Part shown: piece after piece, positions 44,079 to 55,901 of the stretch
How positions within the stretch are numbered: position 1 is the stretch's first letter
How the letters are laid out: every line of letters begins with the position of its first letter
Assembly: GCA_015178975.1 (NCBI GenBank)
Contig: WHVD01000239.1
Location: 1 to 64,000 of the forward strand
Origin: Hysterangium stoloniferum
Lineage: Eukaryota; Basidiomycota; Agaricomycetes; Hysterangiales; Hysterangiaceae
Direction: 5' to 3'
Length of the DNA stretch: 64,000 bases
The notes under the pieces: model-generated
Database searches by the model: none
What the model was told of the DNA's origin: nothing
What the model saw: only the letters and a program-made list of their open reading frames with translations
Program-made: the position numbers and the translations under genes

Positions 44079-45402
44079 TGTTAAGTTGCGAACAAAGCTC
44101 CACAGATAGTCCCGCAGAGGTTTCCGGTAATTATTCCGAACACACACTTGCTTCCGGGAATTGTCCCATGGAGTCCTCAGGCAATAAGTCCGGGGGAGTT
44201 TCCGGGGATTATTAGTACAAGGGAAGGTGGCATCAGAATAATTACCAGAAAGATATGGCACGGGCTGAGATGGACTTGGCTTCAGCTTATAAGCTGTGCC
44301 CTCGTACACTCATTTGTGTTAGATTTGGAAAATACAATATCTATTAGAATGTCCAAGCTGTTATAAGTCCCTAGTTGGCATCAGTCCAGATGTGGCTGTA
44401 TAAGTCCCAAGGTAGCATCAGAAGGACTTATATAGAATATGTATATATAATCCATAATATCTCACTAGACCAATAGGTCCAGTAGCTCAGTGGTTAAGAG
44501 CACTGCTTATATAAAGCCAGAGGTCCTTGGTTCAATCCCAGGCTGGGTCAATTCTTTTCTATACCTTTAACAATTTGGGTGTCCATATTTCGAGCTGACA
44601 GAATGCAAACAGGAAGATATAGATTCTGGAGTTCCCGTGGGAGTTCCAGGAATTGAGCGTGCAGACAGACAAGAGGACTAGAGACTGTTCAAGGGTCAAA
44701 CTTGTTCGGGGGAAAACTAGTTCGAGATTGAAACTGGATTCTAAGTACATGAATATAGCAGACTTATATAGACTGTGAAATGTAATAATACCAAATCTGG
44801 TATTAATGAGAGGCAGAACTATTAAACATAAAACGAAACAAGTAAATAATAAACTGGGAATTAGGGACGGAATGGAATGGGAGCGGAGAACGAATCATGA
44901 CAGGTCATTTAACCATAACTGGAGCGGGGCTCAGTTAGAGGGGTTCCGGAAGTCCGGTCAGAGTCTGGTGACTTGGTGCACAAGATAGTGTCGGGTATAG
45001 ACAGGTTTGATGTGCAGGAGGTCCGGTGGAGTCTGGTGGGTTTTCTGATGACTGGTGTGTGAGACGCAGAGACAGATCATAACAGGAGCAGGGTTTTATG
45101 CTCTGTTAGAGGGGTTCCAGGAGTCCGGTCGGAGTCCGGTGACTGGTACATAAGACACAGAGTGTCGGGTGTATATAGAGTGGAGTCCGGAGTCCGGTGG
45201 AGTCCGAGGACTGGTGTATGAGACACAGAGGGTTAAGGGTTAGGTGCAGACAGGTGGGGTGCGTATAGAGAGTCAGGCATAAACAAGTTGATGTGCAGGC
45301 TCTGATGGGAACTCCGGTTGTTACTATACAATATAGAGGGTCGGGAGCATGTAGGACGGGGTCTGGGGGCCCAGAGGCTGGCGGGTTTTCTGGTTCCTGA
45401 CA
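44079..45402 (+). mobile_element. Solo LTR of the gypsy family (about 1.3 kb), TSD ATTCC/ATTCT
   Basis: It begins TGTTAAGTTGCGAAC and ends GGTTCCTGACA, flanked by ATTCC (44074-44078) and ATTCT (45403-45407). It contains the family core GATGGACTTGGCTTCAGC and a stretch resembling 39460-39540. It is about 500 bp longer than the other members, and the tRNA-like sequence at 44476 is within the extra part. Confidence 0.65.
44476..44550 (+). tRNA. tRNA or tRNA-derived sequence, anticodon uncertain
   Basis: The acceptor arms GGTCCAG and CTGGGTC pair with two G-T pairs. The D arm GCTC...GAGC and T arm CTTGG-TTCAATC-CCAGG are well formed. An A box (TAGCTCAGTGG) and B box (GGTTCAATCC) are present, and a T-rich stretch follows (ATTCTTTTC). 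The anticodon arm (CTGCTTATATAAAGCCAG) pairs imperfectly, as if one G were missing, with TAT the likely anticodon (isoleucine) if repaired. No CCA is encoded. Its place inside an LTR suggests a tRNA-derived repeat or a captured tRNA gene. Confidence 0.55.
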
Positions 45403-46237
45403 ATTCTGGCCAGTTCACACATGTGATTGTTATATTTAGTTTAGTGTTCACTAGATCCATAGCACGTTCGTGCACAGACCAGTGCACAGACCATGTATAC
45501 TAGTATATAACTAGTTCAGATGAGGAGTAGATCCCTCATCTGAAAGCCTAGTAATATCACTGGTTTAGCATCTACCCGCTCTACTCTTAGTGGCTACACT
45601 CCAACGGTAGAGAGTCCTCGTACTGGGATCACCAGGCTAGCAGATTATTCAAACAACAGTACCTGGACAACCATGTTTATCAAGAATATTATAAACTTAT
45701 GACCACCCATTTTTTTCCACTGCTGTGGTTGCACTGGAAGCTGATTCCCAGTCTCCAACCTCCCTCCTGAACTACCCTCAGGAGGTAATATCATTGTGGG
45801 TATTGTGCATCAGGGATTGGGAATGTCTACACCCATTATGTAGTCTTCCTAGCCTCCCTAGATCTATAGTAAGATTTTATACCAACTAGTAAATAGGGAT
45901 CTTGGGAAAGTAGTGTGTCTAGCTGAGTCTAACCGAGCTAGATGGCTCTAGACAATATAGACAGCATACTTACTGATCTTCCCACTTTCCTGATGTGGAT
46001 GGCTCTAGGATTGAATATTTGGCATTATTCCATTTTGATGACTGAGGTGAGCTCAATCAGAATCACTTACAAATTACGAGCCACAATAAGCTAACATGTT
46101 TTCCTCCTTTCAGTTTATTTAGGGGTCAACCATACATATGGATATCACAAGAAAAATAATGCAATGAAAACTGGAACAGTCAGGGTAATATATCTCTGCA
46201 TGGCCTGATGACCAGCCCAGAATCCTGGAGCAGTTGA
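45403..46237. other. No recognised gene; unassigned sequence before unit-2 homology resumes
   Basis: The region contains a short inverted repeat (ATGAGGAGTAGATCCCTCAT near 45520) and CTCAGGAGG pieces. No ORF above 60 codons has a motif. From 46238 it is colinear with unit 1. Confidence 0.45.
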
Positions 46238-46922
46238 TGAAGTGGGGATGTACCCAGGTACTGACAACACACCACCAGTATTGTCTTGCCAATACTAGAT
46301 ATCTTGGAAACTGTAGGGGAATTTAAACGACACAGTTACAGCTACTGATCTTGGTTTTGCTGAGAGAAATCTAAGACTTGGATCTACTGAAAGGAATCAA
46401 ATGATGTCGGAGTTGGGCTTCTGGTTCACAACAGAAAGGCTTTTCTGTTAATTACAGGACGGGTGCACTCACTCTTTAATAAACATCATAATCCCATATT
46501 TTTAGCTCTTTATTTTATGATTCATATCACATGAATCGATATTGCGTGGGTCTTTCTAAGCAGCAGAGCGTACCATATTTTTGGACTCATTCTATTCACT
46601 AAGGAAAATTATACATAATGAAGAGACACTGTCTATGCCAAGGGAAGCTTGGAGATCTGATGTTCAGAGTTCATTCGGGCGATAACTAAGAAAAAGCTTA
46701 GTCGGAAACTCCTTAATAAGAAGCATAGTCTGTTGAAATAATCGGTACAGTTGTTGTTGGCAGGGGGTGGGACATCATATGTGCCTTTTGAACACTGCCC
46801 AACAGCCACTACTTATCACAGCAATGCTGATACAAGTATAAGTCAGAGACCGCCCTTTAGTGCAAGGCATAAAACTTCTCACAGACGCATCCTCGAGCAA
46901 CTAGACAGACTACTCACATATC

Positions 46923-47147
46923 ATGACTTTGCTGCCGCTCATCATCCCCACACTTTTAGTGGTGGTCTCAAGCAGACTTCTCAAAGACAATCATATCGAG
47001 CATGCAACGCCGACTCTGGTCATTATCAACGATCCCCCTACTACTCAAAGCACTCCCGCTTATTATTACGATCCTGGTCCAGTAAAGGAGGGTCTTGACA
47101 CTGATGGTATTGGAGGACCAGGTGGTGGGGTGACTAACGAGCCATAA
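46923..47147 (+). CDS. Type A small secreted peptide (74 aa), GGPG motif
   Basis: A single exon from ATGACTTTGCTGCC. Residues 3-16 (LLPLIIPTLLVVVS) are hydrophobic and signal-like. TPTLVIINDPPTTQSTPAYY, a DPGP segment and GIGGPGGGVTNEP at the C-terminus follow. It is the intact counterpart of the frameshifted copy at 16234. A TATAAGT box lies at about 46837 and a conserved leader (CATCCTCGAGCAACTAG...GACAGAC) runs up to the ATG. A type B gene lies 1 kb downstream in the same orientation. Confidence 0.78.
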   Translation: MTLLPLIIPTLLVVVSSRLLKDNHIEHATPTLVIINDPPTTQSTPAYYYDPGPVKEGLDTDGIGGPGGGVTNEP

Positions 47148-47962
47148 AGACGGGCATGTAGGTATCATTAAAGTTGACGTCCATGACCTAGCTAATTGTG
47201 CCACAAAGTGATCGAAGAATATCCATAAGGAGAAGATAGTGGGGGGAAAGTACCGGTGATATATATTTTCTAGAGATTTTTTAAAATAAGATTATAAGTT
47301 GGGATGATGTTATTTAGTCCACTATACTGTTGAATTAATCTGGTGCTGTTCTCAAGACCAAATAACTTTCCGTTTGACAGAGCGAAGAGACGGTAACTCA
47401 AGCCTACTATAATAAGTGTTTGGGCATGGGATAGTTGGGATTGGAGATATTCTAGACTTCTATGTCGCCGATCTGTCTGGCAAACGCCGAATTTTCCAAC
47501 TTATCATTTCATCAATTGGCATTTACGACCATCAGATAGCTATACATGTGAATATTACCTCACACTGCTCCAGGAAGGTAGAACAAACGGTATAAATTGT
47601 GGTAAATTAACATAATTAAATTATAATCCTGGATTAGACAGATAGGGTTAGGCGCGGGGTACTCGTGCTTCTATTACCATGTAACACCGCCTCACCACAA
47701 CACCGTGTGATGAGGACTTGGCGCTGTGGCGGCCATGGGGTCAACGGCCTCACTAAAAACTCAACCGCGATGTTTTTTAATGACAGTCGCCGTCAAAATT
47801 GGCCCGTTTACTACGGAACGTTCCTGATACTCCATACTGAGACCAAACTTCGAACTCCCAAGATATTAAAACACCAGTTTCTACCCACAAACTTAAACAG
47901 AACGGTATTCCACAATGTATAAAGAGTTCGCCCGACAATAAACTCTCTCATAACATCATAAT

Positions 47963-48115
47963 ATGTTACCAACATCTCTCGCCGTCCTATTTTCAATCGC
48001 ATTGCTTGCGCCCACACTGGCTGCTGCTGCCCCGTGGCCCGACTCCCCTCCTTTGCCACGTTCAGGAGGCAGAATTGGTACGGATATGATCGGCGGCCCT
48101 GGGACCGGAGTTTAA
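47963..48115 (+). CDS. Type B small secreted peptide (50 aa), GGPG motif
   Basis: A single exon of 50 codons, differing from 17638-17790 at only two residues (AASRPD against AAPWPD). It has the signal peptide LPTSLAVLFSIALLAPTLAA, a proline-rich mature part and the C-terminal IGGPGTGV. A TATAAA box at 47918 lies 45 bp before the ATG. Near-identity between the two units, including the flanks, fits recent duplication. Function is unknown. Confidence 0.78.
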   Translation: MLPTSLAVLFSIALLAPTLAAAAPWPDSPPLPRSGGRIGTDMIGGPGTGV

Positions 48116-48480
48116 CTGTGCTGGAAGTAAGTTGAATAAGCATTCTTTCCAACTAAGTATCCTAATAAACAAACTTCTATGGCTAGTTTAGGCCCATCTC
48201 CCCTACGCCAACTCCTACCGATGGAAGATACGCGCAGCGGCTACAAATCGTTAAATTACATTTATATAAGCTAGATATTGAAATCTGTTTGAAGGCTGTA
48301 GGCAATATTATCGTCGTTGTCGAGTTTTGAATAGCACTTGGTTTCACATTGGTGTTTTCTTCTCAGTTGTCTCGTGCGGCTAACAAAAAAAAAGTCAATA
48401 GATATACCCTCTTTTTAATGGATACTATCCAGGAGTAATATAGACATATTTTCTCCTAATATGAACCAAAAGAACACTAG

Positions 48481-50361
48481 GCACAGTTTTACTTGTGGTT
48501 GCCAGTGGCGTCACAAATTCAAACTGCTTTCTGATTTAGAAAGTCCGTCTCTCTCTCGACATTACAGTTAACAGAGAATCACTGATATGTTCATTATTCG
48601 GAGAACGAATGAGTGCCGATGGTGGGGCATAATGCCAGGGCAACTACGGAGTTGAGGTGCTACACCTGCGATTCAAACCCCTACCCCTGTCCGTTATTGC
48701 AGATGTGGGATCCGTCGACTCAATGACATTCCGGATTTGAATTATGCTTGTGTACTCTGCATGTGCGACCAAGCCCTGGTAGAGCTCATCTGATATAGAT
48801 GATAATAGGAATCATCTATTATCAAAGCAGGGCTGTCGTTGTGTACCGAATTCCGCACCCATTTATTGATTCTTGGCAAACTGACTCGGAGAAGATACAT
48901 GAACCTTCAATTTTCAGATAAGGCAACAGCATTACTTCATGTGTATAGCATTCCCTTGGCTTGAACATGCAAGCTTCAAGTGTATGCAACCGACACGATC
49001 GCCCCATATGCAGTCAATTACTTGTGAATGCTTTTAAATGACATTCTGTAAATGAAAAATGATTGACACCTTGATTGCAAGTCGAGGCTAAACGGAGGTT
49101 GCGGGTCCCGGCTTGATGAACACGATGATTGAACAAGAAGCATATCCCAGGGTGCCCGATGATCATGGCTGGTATTCTATACAACTCTTTGAAAGACTCA
49201 AATTAGACGATTTCCATAGGATCGTTGAGCAGATCTGATTTCATGACGCATCACCTGCAAGCTGTCAGCGAAGATGGGTCATACTTATTTTGCGAGGTGC
49301 ACTGCCAGGACCAGATGCTTCGAAGCATGAGATATTGGCAAAATATAATATATATATGAGAAACGAACTGGACAATATGCACAGACTTCTACAAGCCCAC
49401 AACGAGTCTTTGACGGTCTGACAGCCTGAGCTATGTCCAAAACGGCGCATCTAACCCTCGGTGAAGAAAAGACGTACGCATGTACTAGAAAATTGAATTA
49501 AGACCAATGACGTTTAAATTAGCGTTACATTTAGCGTATTATTATCTACAAGTTGGGGTTTTAGGTATGAAGTTGTACAACCAATCATATGTAAATAGCT
49601 TTTTGAGGTCTGCAGCGATGTTCTGCTATGGCTACACTCTTGCCTCCGGGTTAAAAGTCGACTTGATATGGCAGAGAAAAGTCTTAAATTCAACTATTCT
49701 TTATTTTATGCTCGTTATCTTCCACTTGGAGAGCTTCTCTTCCAGGTGGCAGCAACTTCCGCTGCTCCCAAATCTTACACCAAGGAAATTTATTTAGCCC
49801 TACAACTTGCAGTTGGTAGAAATTCAAGTTACAACAATAATATTTTTTGTTAACCCACAGTTATTTTTCAGCTGTGATTTCACCTATCAAAGCATCTTTT
49901 AGCTTGATTGGGCGAGCCGCAATGAGGTAATTTTCTCATTCGAAGTAATTTCTGTCAACTCACTGACAATGGTGTAGCAATTTTGGTCATACGAACATAT
50001 GCTGTACAGCTGTGACAAAATGATTTTAATGTTATTTATTTGATAAAGAAAAAAATATTTAGCTCTCTTATGTCAACCAAAGCAACTGAGGAGAGAAATT
50101 TGAGAAGATTAAGAAAATAAAAGAAGGTTCCTCTGACTGATGTAGCCTTCTGGCTCCTTGTTTACTGGACAATCCTAGTTGATCACAAATATAATGCCTT
50201 TTGAAAAGTTACATAGTGAAATGTAATCAACTTATTAGGAGCGTCACTCGGTGAAATTTAAGTCATTTCAAACCCCGCCTCAGCCCTTTAACTTTAAGTC
50301 TACAAGACAATAATTGACGGCTAGCACCCTCTAAAGTTTTTGCTCCTACCTATCATCAACA
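48481..50361. other. Intergenic region before CAC2; repeat copy at 48710-48815
   Basis: After the end of unit 2, the segment 48710-48815 matches the minus strand of 1-105. Frames such as 49507-49797 (plus) have no recognised domain. The last 100 bp before 50362 are the presumed CAC2 promoter and leader, with no clear TATA box. Confidence 0.55.
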
Positions 50362-52892
50362 ATGCGCGTCAGAACCTTGGAAATCCGTTGGCATGACCAG
50401 AAACCCATTTCAACTTGCGATTTCCAGCCTACACCACACGCTCGCAGGACGCGACCCACCAAAGAACATGCGGGAAGTTTGTGTTATAGGCTTGCTACAG
50501 GTGGTGAAGACAACAATGTTCGAGTATGTATCCGTCATTAGCACTCTGAAGACGCGTTCCGAGCTGAAATCACTGTCCAGGTATGGTTTGTTCGCCCCAA
50601 CATCCAGACAACTGTAGCAAGTTCCTCGTCTTCAGTTTCACCGTCACCGCCGCACCCACCACGCGTCGAATATCGCTCAACACTTTCTAAACATTCTGCA
50701 GCAGTCAATGTAGTGAGATTTAGTCCGAACGGTGCGTGTGTTTTCTGTTCTTGGTGGTGCTAGGCTTATACTTGGCTCTAGGAGAGTTGATTGCGTCAGC
50801 TGGCGATGGTACGGTATAACTGTCGCGTTGCGTTGACCATATGTACTTACAAGACTTAAGATGGTATGATAATCATCTGGGCGCCGACAGACCGTCCACC
50901 CACAACGGTGTACGGGAGCGAGAGCACGACAGACGAAGATGCGGAGCATTGGAAAGTCCGCATTTCATTTCGGTCTGCAGTTTTACTTTCTTAAAGCGGT
51001 GGTCCGCTATAACATGCTTCTAACAGTTGCACTTCTGCCGAAATATACGATCTTGCATGGAGCCCAACAGGGGAGTATGTGATCGCTGGCAGTACGGACA
51101 ACGCAGCCCGTATTTTCAGCGTTGCCGATGGGACGTGTGTCCGTGAGCTCGCGGAACATAGTCATTACGTGCAGGGGGTCGCCTGGGACCCTATGAACGA
51201 ATTTATCGCAACACAAAGCAGTGATCGCGCTGTACATGTGTATAGCGTGTCAACCAAACATGGCACTTTCGAGACCCACGCGGTTGGCAAGAACTCTCGC
51301 ATGTATTCCCGCCACAGCAGGACCCCAAGTGTCAACACCAGCCGTCCGCGGATGATCCGTCGCTCGTCAACCGCGAGCGATAACGAATCAGCTGTTAGCG
51401 AGTTGGTTCAACGTGAAGATTCCCAGGTCGCTCCACTCACACCCTCTACCTCTATCGCTAGTACTCCAAGCATGTTTCCTCCACCTCAGGTTGAAAGACC
51501 TTCGTCGCGACGATCATCGTTCAGCGGATCGAATGCTGCTGGATCTCCGGCGCCTTCTAGTCATGGTCACTTTGGTCGTTCCCCGTCACCCATGCCCCCA
51601 CTTCCGGCCATTCGACCCCAACAAACCAACAACGCCGCTTGGTCATCTATGAAGCTATACGGCGATGAGAACTTCACCAATTTCTTCCGAAGGCTCACAT
51701 TCAGTCCCGACGGTGCGATGTTGCTCACACCGGCGGGGCACTTTGAAGATCCGTCGATACTTCCAGGGTCATCCCGCACTTCTTCGAAGCAACCGGGACG
51801 AGATGAACAATCCACTCGTGGTCGAAAGGCATATGGTTCCACAGAGGTGGATCTTACGAGCGCGTCGTCTGTATACATCTATACCCGCGCTAATTTTGCC
51901 CGACCGCCAGTAGCCCAACTACCTGGTCACAAAAAAGCAAGTGTGGCTGTCAAATTCTCGCCTGTGCTATACGAGCTACGCTCAGATCTCGCCGTCGAGA
52001 CCGAGATGCTCCCTCCCAAAAGAGTCACCATCGAGCGCGGACAGGATTCAAACGTGGATCTTGATATTGGTGTACCAGTGCTGCCGCCTACTAGCGAACC
52101 TTCTACAGAGCCTGAAAGTTCTACGAAGAGGACTTCGGTGCCCCCTACGTCTACAGCTGCTGCCTCGCCGGTAACCATGTCTGCACCACCACTTCCCCTT
52201 GTGTCTCCTACAATGTCGACGGACGGTCTTCCCCCAGTACATGCTCCCGCACCTTCTGTATCGCATACAAGCATTTTTGCGCTGCCATACCGGATGCTTT
52301 TTGCTATTGCGACCATGGACACAATAACGATCCATGACACGCAGCAAGCGGGTCCGGTTTGTATGTTTACGAAATTGCATTATGACGAGTTTACTGATAT
52401 GGCATGGTATGTACTCCTTTACGCTTTATACTCTTTCTTCTCCGTCCCCCTCCCCTTCCCCCCTTTTTGTTTTTCTGGCGTAATAGACAATTGATCAACA
52501 CCACTCTCCCCAGGTCCCCTGACGGTCAATGTCTAATGCTAACCTCCCGGGATGGTTTCTGTACGATTATCGTACTAGATGAGCATCTCCCTGCATATCA
52601 CACACAGCAGCAGACACTCCAACTCCAATCCCTCGCCCATGCTATCGGGCCACATCAGCACTCGCACGCGCCTGCGCTCACAACACCGGTTCCTGCCAGT
52701 GCTGCTGGAGTAATATCCACTGCATCGCAAGCTCGTTCCCAGCCTATTCCGAGGAAACGCAGCGAGCCGCCAGCGATTAGCATCGCTGGTACATCAACTG
52801 GTGATGAGCAAGGTGAAGAACGCCAGGATCAGGAGCCTCCCAAGAAAAAGCGACGTATTGCGCTGACAAGAGTGGGGGATCTGGATTCGTAA
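50362..52892 (+). CDS. CAC2: Chromatin assembly factor 1 subunit p60/Cac2 (WD40, 736 aa)
   Basis: Six exons: 50362-50523, 50581-50731, 50782-50808, 50861-50972, 51027-52406, 52514-52892. Their lengths sum to 2211 nt, exactly 737 codons. The start MRVRTLEIRWHDQKPIST matches the conserved N-terminus of CAF-1 p60. WD40 repeats are evident: AVNVVRFSPNGELIASAGDD, EIYDLAWSPTGEYVIAGSTD, YVQGVAWDPMNEFIATQSSD, then the family-specific FFRRLTFSPDGAMLLTPAG, LPYRMLFAIATMDTITIHDT and MAWSPDGQCLMLTSRDGF. Low-complexity Ser/Pro inserts lie near residues 240-330 and 430-510. A basic nuclear signal PPKKKRR is near the C-terminus. In yeast and animals the protein, with p150 and p48, deposits H3-H4 on newly replicated DNA. 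It is the only clear housekeeping gene here and looks intact. The donor at 50973 (GTCTGC) is weak. Confidence 0.95.
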
Positions 52893-54239
52893 TCTTCCGT
52901 GAGGACTGCAGATTTTAATATCTTTTTTTGTTTCAAAACACGTTTCTATTTGTTGTCATGAGCTTGGGCTGCCGAACATTGTATTTTATGTCTATATTCG
53001 TTTAATAAAGGCAGCCAGGTGTTTGTCAACCTGTGTGTATGAGACAACGTGTCAGTCATGAGGTAGAATTCAAATTCGGGGGTTGGTCTAGGCGGAGAAT
53101 AAGAGCTCTCATTTTATTTGACAAATTTTACCTCGTGATCTCATTACAGCTGCTAAGGGTGAATTCCCTAAAGTTTAGGATCCAGGGTCTTTAGGTTATA
53201 AATACGATAAGCGAGATGATATGATGAACATAACAGGCAGACAAGCCAGTCATCCTTCAGTGAGTCATTGGTGATTAATGTCAGGTACGCTACAACATGC
53301 ATGTATGCGTAGCAACTTGAAGGGGGGTTGATACTATGTAGACCGTCAGACACCGTCTTCAACGTAGTCTTTACGGCATACAAAGCATGACTCCCGTAGA
53401 CTTCAAGTTGGGTTGATTGATTGATCATACCACAGGTCCGACATCAAACCTCACGGCAGGGTCGGTACGCATTAGTCCTAGAAAAAACCATCACAACAAA
53501 GCCTCATCTCATCGGAGTTCCATATCAAGACGATCAGCATAGATCTACCTACACCTACGATGATAAGGCACGGATTGCACGACATGAAATATGGCGAAGA
53601 CCCACGTTTCATTTGATACATACTTTGGTGGGTGTGTACGTGCCCGTTCATCAAGCAATTTACGGCAGCCTAAAATTCAGCTTAGAAAACGGGTGTGCTA
53701 AGACAAACGTCATCCCCGTATGTGCTGCCTTTCACGTCGATATTTATTTGCACACGTCCAGTCAAAATCCAATCAAACAAATAGGCTGGATCCGGAACCG
53801 TAATATTTGAAATGACATGGACTATTGGGATCCCCAACTTATATATGTAAGAACAGCCATTTGAAATCGGTCCCATGGCTATTATTCACTACATTGGAAT
53901 TATATTAATGGGAGTCATTCATAGATCGGTACCAGCCGAGCAAGTCCTTCAGACCTTCTATAGAAGCCTAACATCTATCTAGTCAAAGCATGATCAGTGA
54001 GATTACCACCACATTTGCTATCATTGCTATCAGCACTTCTTGAGACAGGCTTCATCGACATCTCCACACCTATTAGTGAAAGACATTCCACCAGCAGAAA
54101 CACACATGGAACCAATACAATACCCTATTCCTACATAGTGAAAAAATTTTCATATTTCTGTGTTCACTGAGGTCGGCGACAGAGGCTTATTCCCCAATGC
54201 TATATTCATAATGGGGGAAGAAAGCCATTCTCTGTTAGA
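52893..54239. other. CAC2 3' flank and unrecognised sequence
   Basis: AATAAAGG at about 53003 could serve CAC2 polyadenylation. A 129-codon plus-strand frame (53421-53810) has no recognised domain and is not called. Nothing else is recognised. Confidence 0.5.
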
Positions 54240-55250
54240 TTGTGTACTGCTAACACTGTTACCCAGGGGTTACCCTTGCTATATATGCAGAAGCACTGCA
54301 TGACACAGCCTACCATGGACAAATCACAGTTTGAGAAAATTCCAAAAAATCTAGATGACCCAGAGGAATCTGCAGACACTGACAAAGATAGGAATGCCCC
54401 TATACTGGACTGTGTAATCCCACCAAAGGCCCTGGATGCCACTTCTGAGTTATTAGCAAAGGCTATAGAAACACTTGTGAATTGTCTTGTGGCCAACAAT
54501 AAGAAAGGCCAGGAACCCACATGATCCAAAGTCAATGCACTGGCTCACTGGCTCAAACCCTAACAAATTATCAATTTTTCTCATGCAGTCTCATTTCAAT
54601 TTTCCAGATCAAACTAGCCACATTTACTATGGAGTCCTGAAAAGTCAATTATGCACTTTCATACCTCTTGGGATCCATGTTAAAATGGTTTGAACCTGCA
54701 TCAGCAGACTCATCATAATTGGGACATGTTTATTGAAGAATTGGAAACAAATTTTGGCCCATATGATCTGACCAGAGAAGCCAAGACTAGCCTCACCAAT
54801 CTTTGTATGAAGACAAATTAGTGCATCATGGACTATATTGTGCAGTTCAACAATTTTGTAGCACAATGTCAATGGGGCAACTCTGCACTCTGTCACCAGC
54901 TCTACTCCAGTTTGTCCTCCCACCTCAAGGATGAAGTCTCGAAAGGCAAAAATGGCAAGCCCAAGACTTTGTCCCATATGCAACTGAAGGCTCAGAATGT
55001 GGATGTGTTATCAGGAACAGCACACATAAATTTCCCACAAGGCTTCCACAGACAAGACTAACAAGACTATGACAAACTAACCCAACAACAACAATCCATC
55101 CAATAACAATGCAAACTCCATGCAGTCTTACTGGAAGACAATAGAGTCTTCCAACAACACTAACTCTAGTAACAGCAATGAAGATCAGCAATCTGGTAAA
55201 CAGCAACTGACTGGAAAGCCTGACCTTGCAGGCAAACTTACCCAACAAGA
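54240..55250 (+). pseudogene. Second Ty3/gypsy gag, decayed
   Basis: It is related to the gag fragment at 39.0 kb: MDYIVQFNNFVAQCQWGNSA near 54830, then LKDEVSKGKNGKPKTLS and a poly-Asn/Ser region (54.9-55.2 kb). Upstream it keeps parts the first element has lost (ELETNFGPYDLTREA near 54740; an acidic N-terminal segment at 54320-54400). In-frame stops and shifts occur. The zinc knuckle is unrecognisable. No pol follows; LTR-derived pieces do. Confidence 0.75.
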
Positions 55251-55289
55251 AAGACAGTGTCCCATTGTATGACTGGAAGATCCACCAGA

Positions 55290-55880
55290 CTCCAGCTACT
55301 ACCATATATGCACTCACCCTATATGCACCAGTTGTCAGTTAACTGGATTACCTGCTGGGACCTGGATATCAAGCCTGTTTATGCCCGACCCTCTCTGTCT
55401 CACACATCAGTCACCAGACCCTGCTGGGACCTGTGCATGTCAAAGCCTGTCTATGTCCAGCCCTGTTCCACACACCAGTCACTAGGCTCCACCCAGATAA
55501 CCTGACAGCTCTCTAACTGAGCCCCATTCCCATTATGGTCTAATGACCTGTCATATTTTGGACTCCATCTCCATTCTGTTCCATTCCTAATACCTAGTTT
55601 GGTATTTACTCGTCTTGTTTCATGATTACTTGTTTAGGATCTCATGATTACTGGATTTGGTATGACATACATTCCACAGTCTATATAGTCTGGCAGATGT
55701 TGTACATACAATCCAGTCAGAAAATCAGCTTACATACATGAAGTAACGAAGGTCAAACGTGGACAGGTCTGACATACAGAGTCTGGTGGGTATTCCAGTA
55801 AACTGATAATTGGTGTGTATAGGGTGTGGGTGCATATAAGTTAGTGCCCAGAGTCCGCCAGGAATTCCAGTTGTAACATC
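55290..55880 (+). repeat. Gypsy-family LTR fragments in both orientations
   Basis: 55290-55730 resembles the LTR in gypsy sense (ATATGCACCAGTTGTCAG, GAGCCCCATTCCCATTATGG). 55735-55878 is an opposite-orientation LTR start ending GGAATTCCAGTTGTAACA. They look like two truncated copies. Confidence 0.7.
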
Positions 55881-55901
55881 AAGCATGTGAAGCATACAAA
55901 C

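Larger units (their letters stand above)
18626..48480 (+). repeat. Tandem duplication, unit 2, expanded by nested transposons
   Basis: The same unit as 12236-18625. The unit-derived parts are 18626-20936, 40849-40915 and 46238-48480. Everything between is transposon or unassigned sequence. It carries intact type A genes (20023, 46923) and a type B gene (47963). The junction at about 18620-18630 reads AAGAACACTACGATGCGCGACC, with CGATGC-like microhomology at both ends. Confidence 0.85.

Noticed and set aside
51567..52380. Several 77-137-codon ORFs within CAC2
   Set aside because: They are other-frame and antisense shadows of the long CAC2 exon.
53421..53810. 129-codon plus-strand ORF downstream of CAC2
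   Set aside because: There is no motif, no relative in the window and no splice or promoter support.
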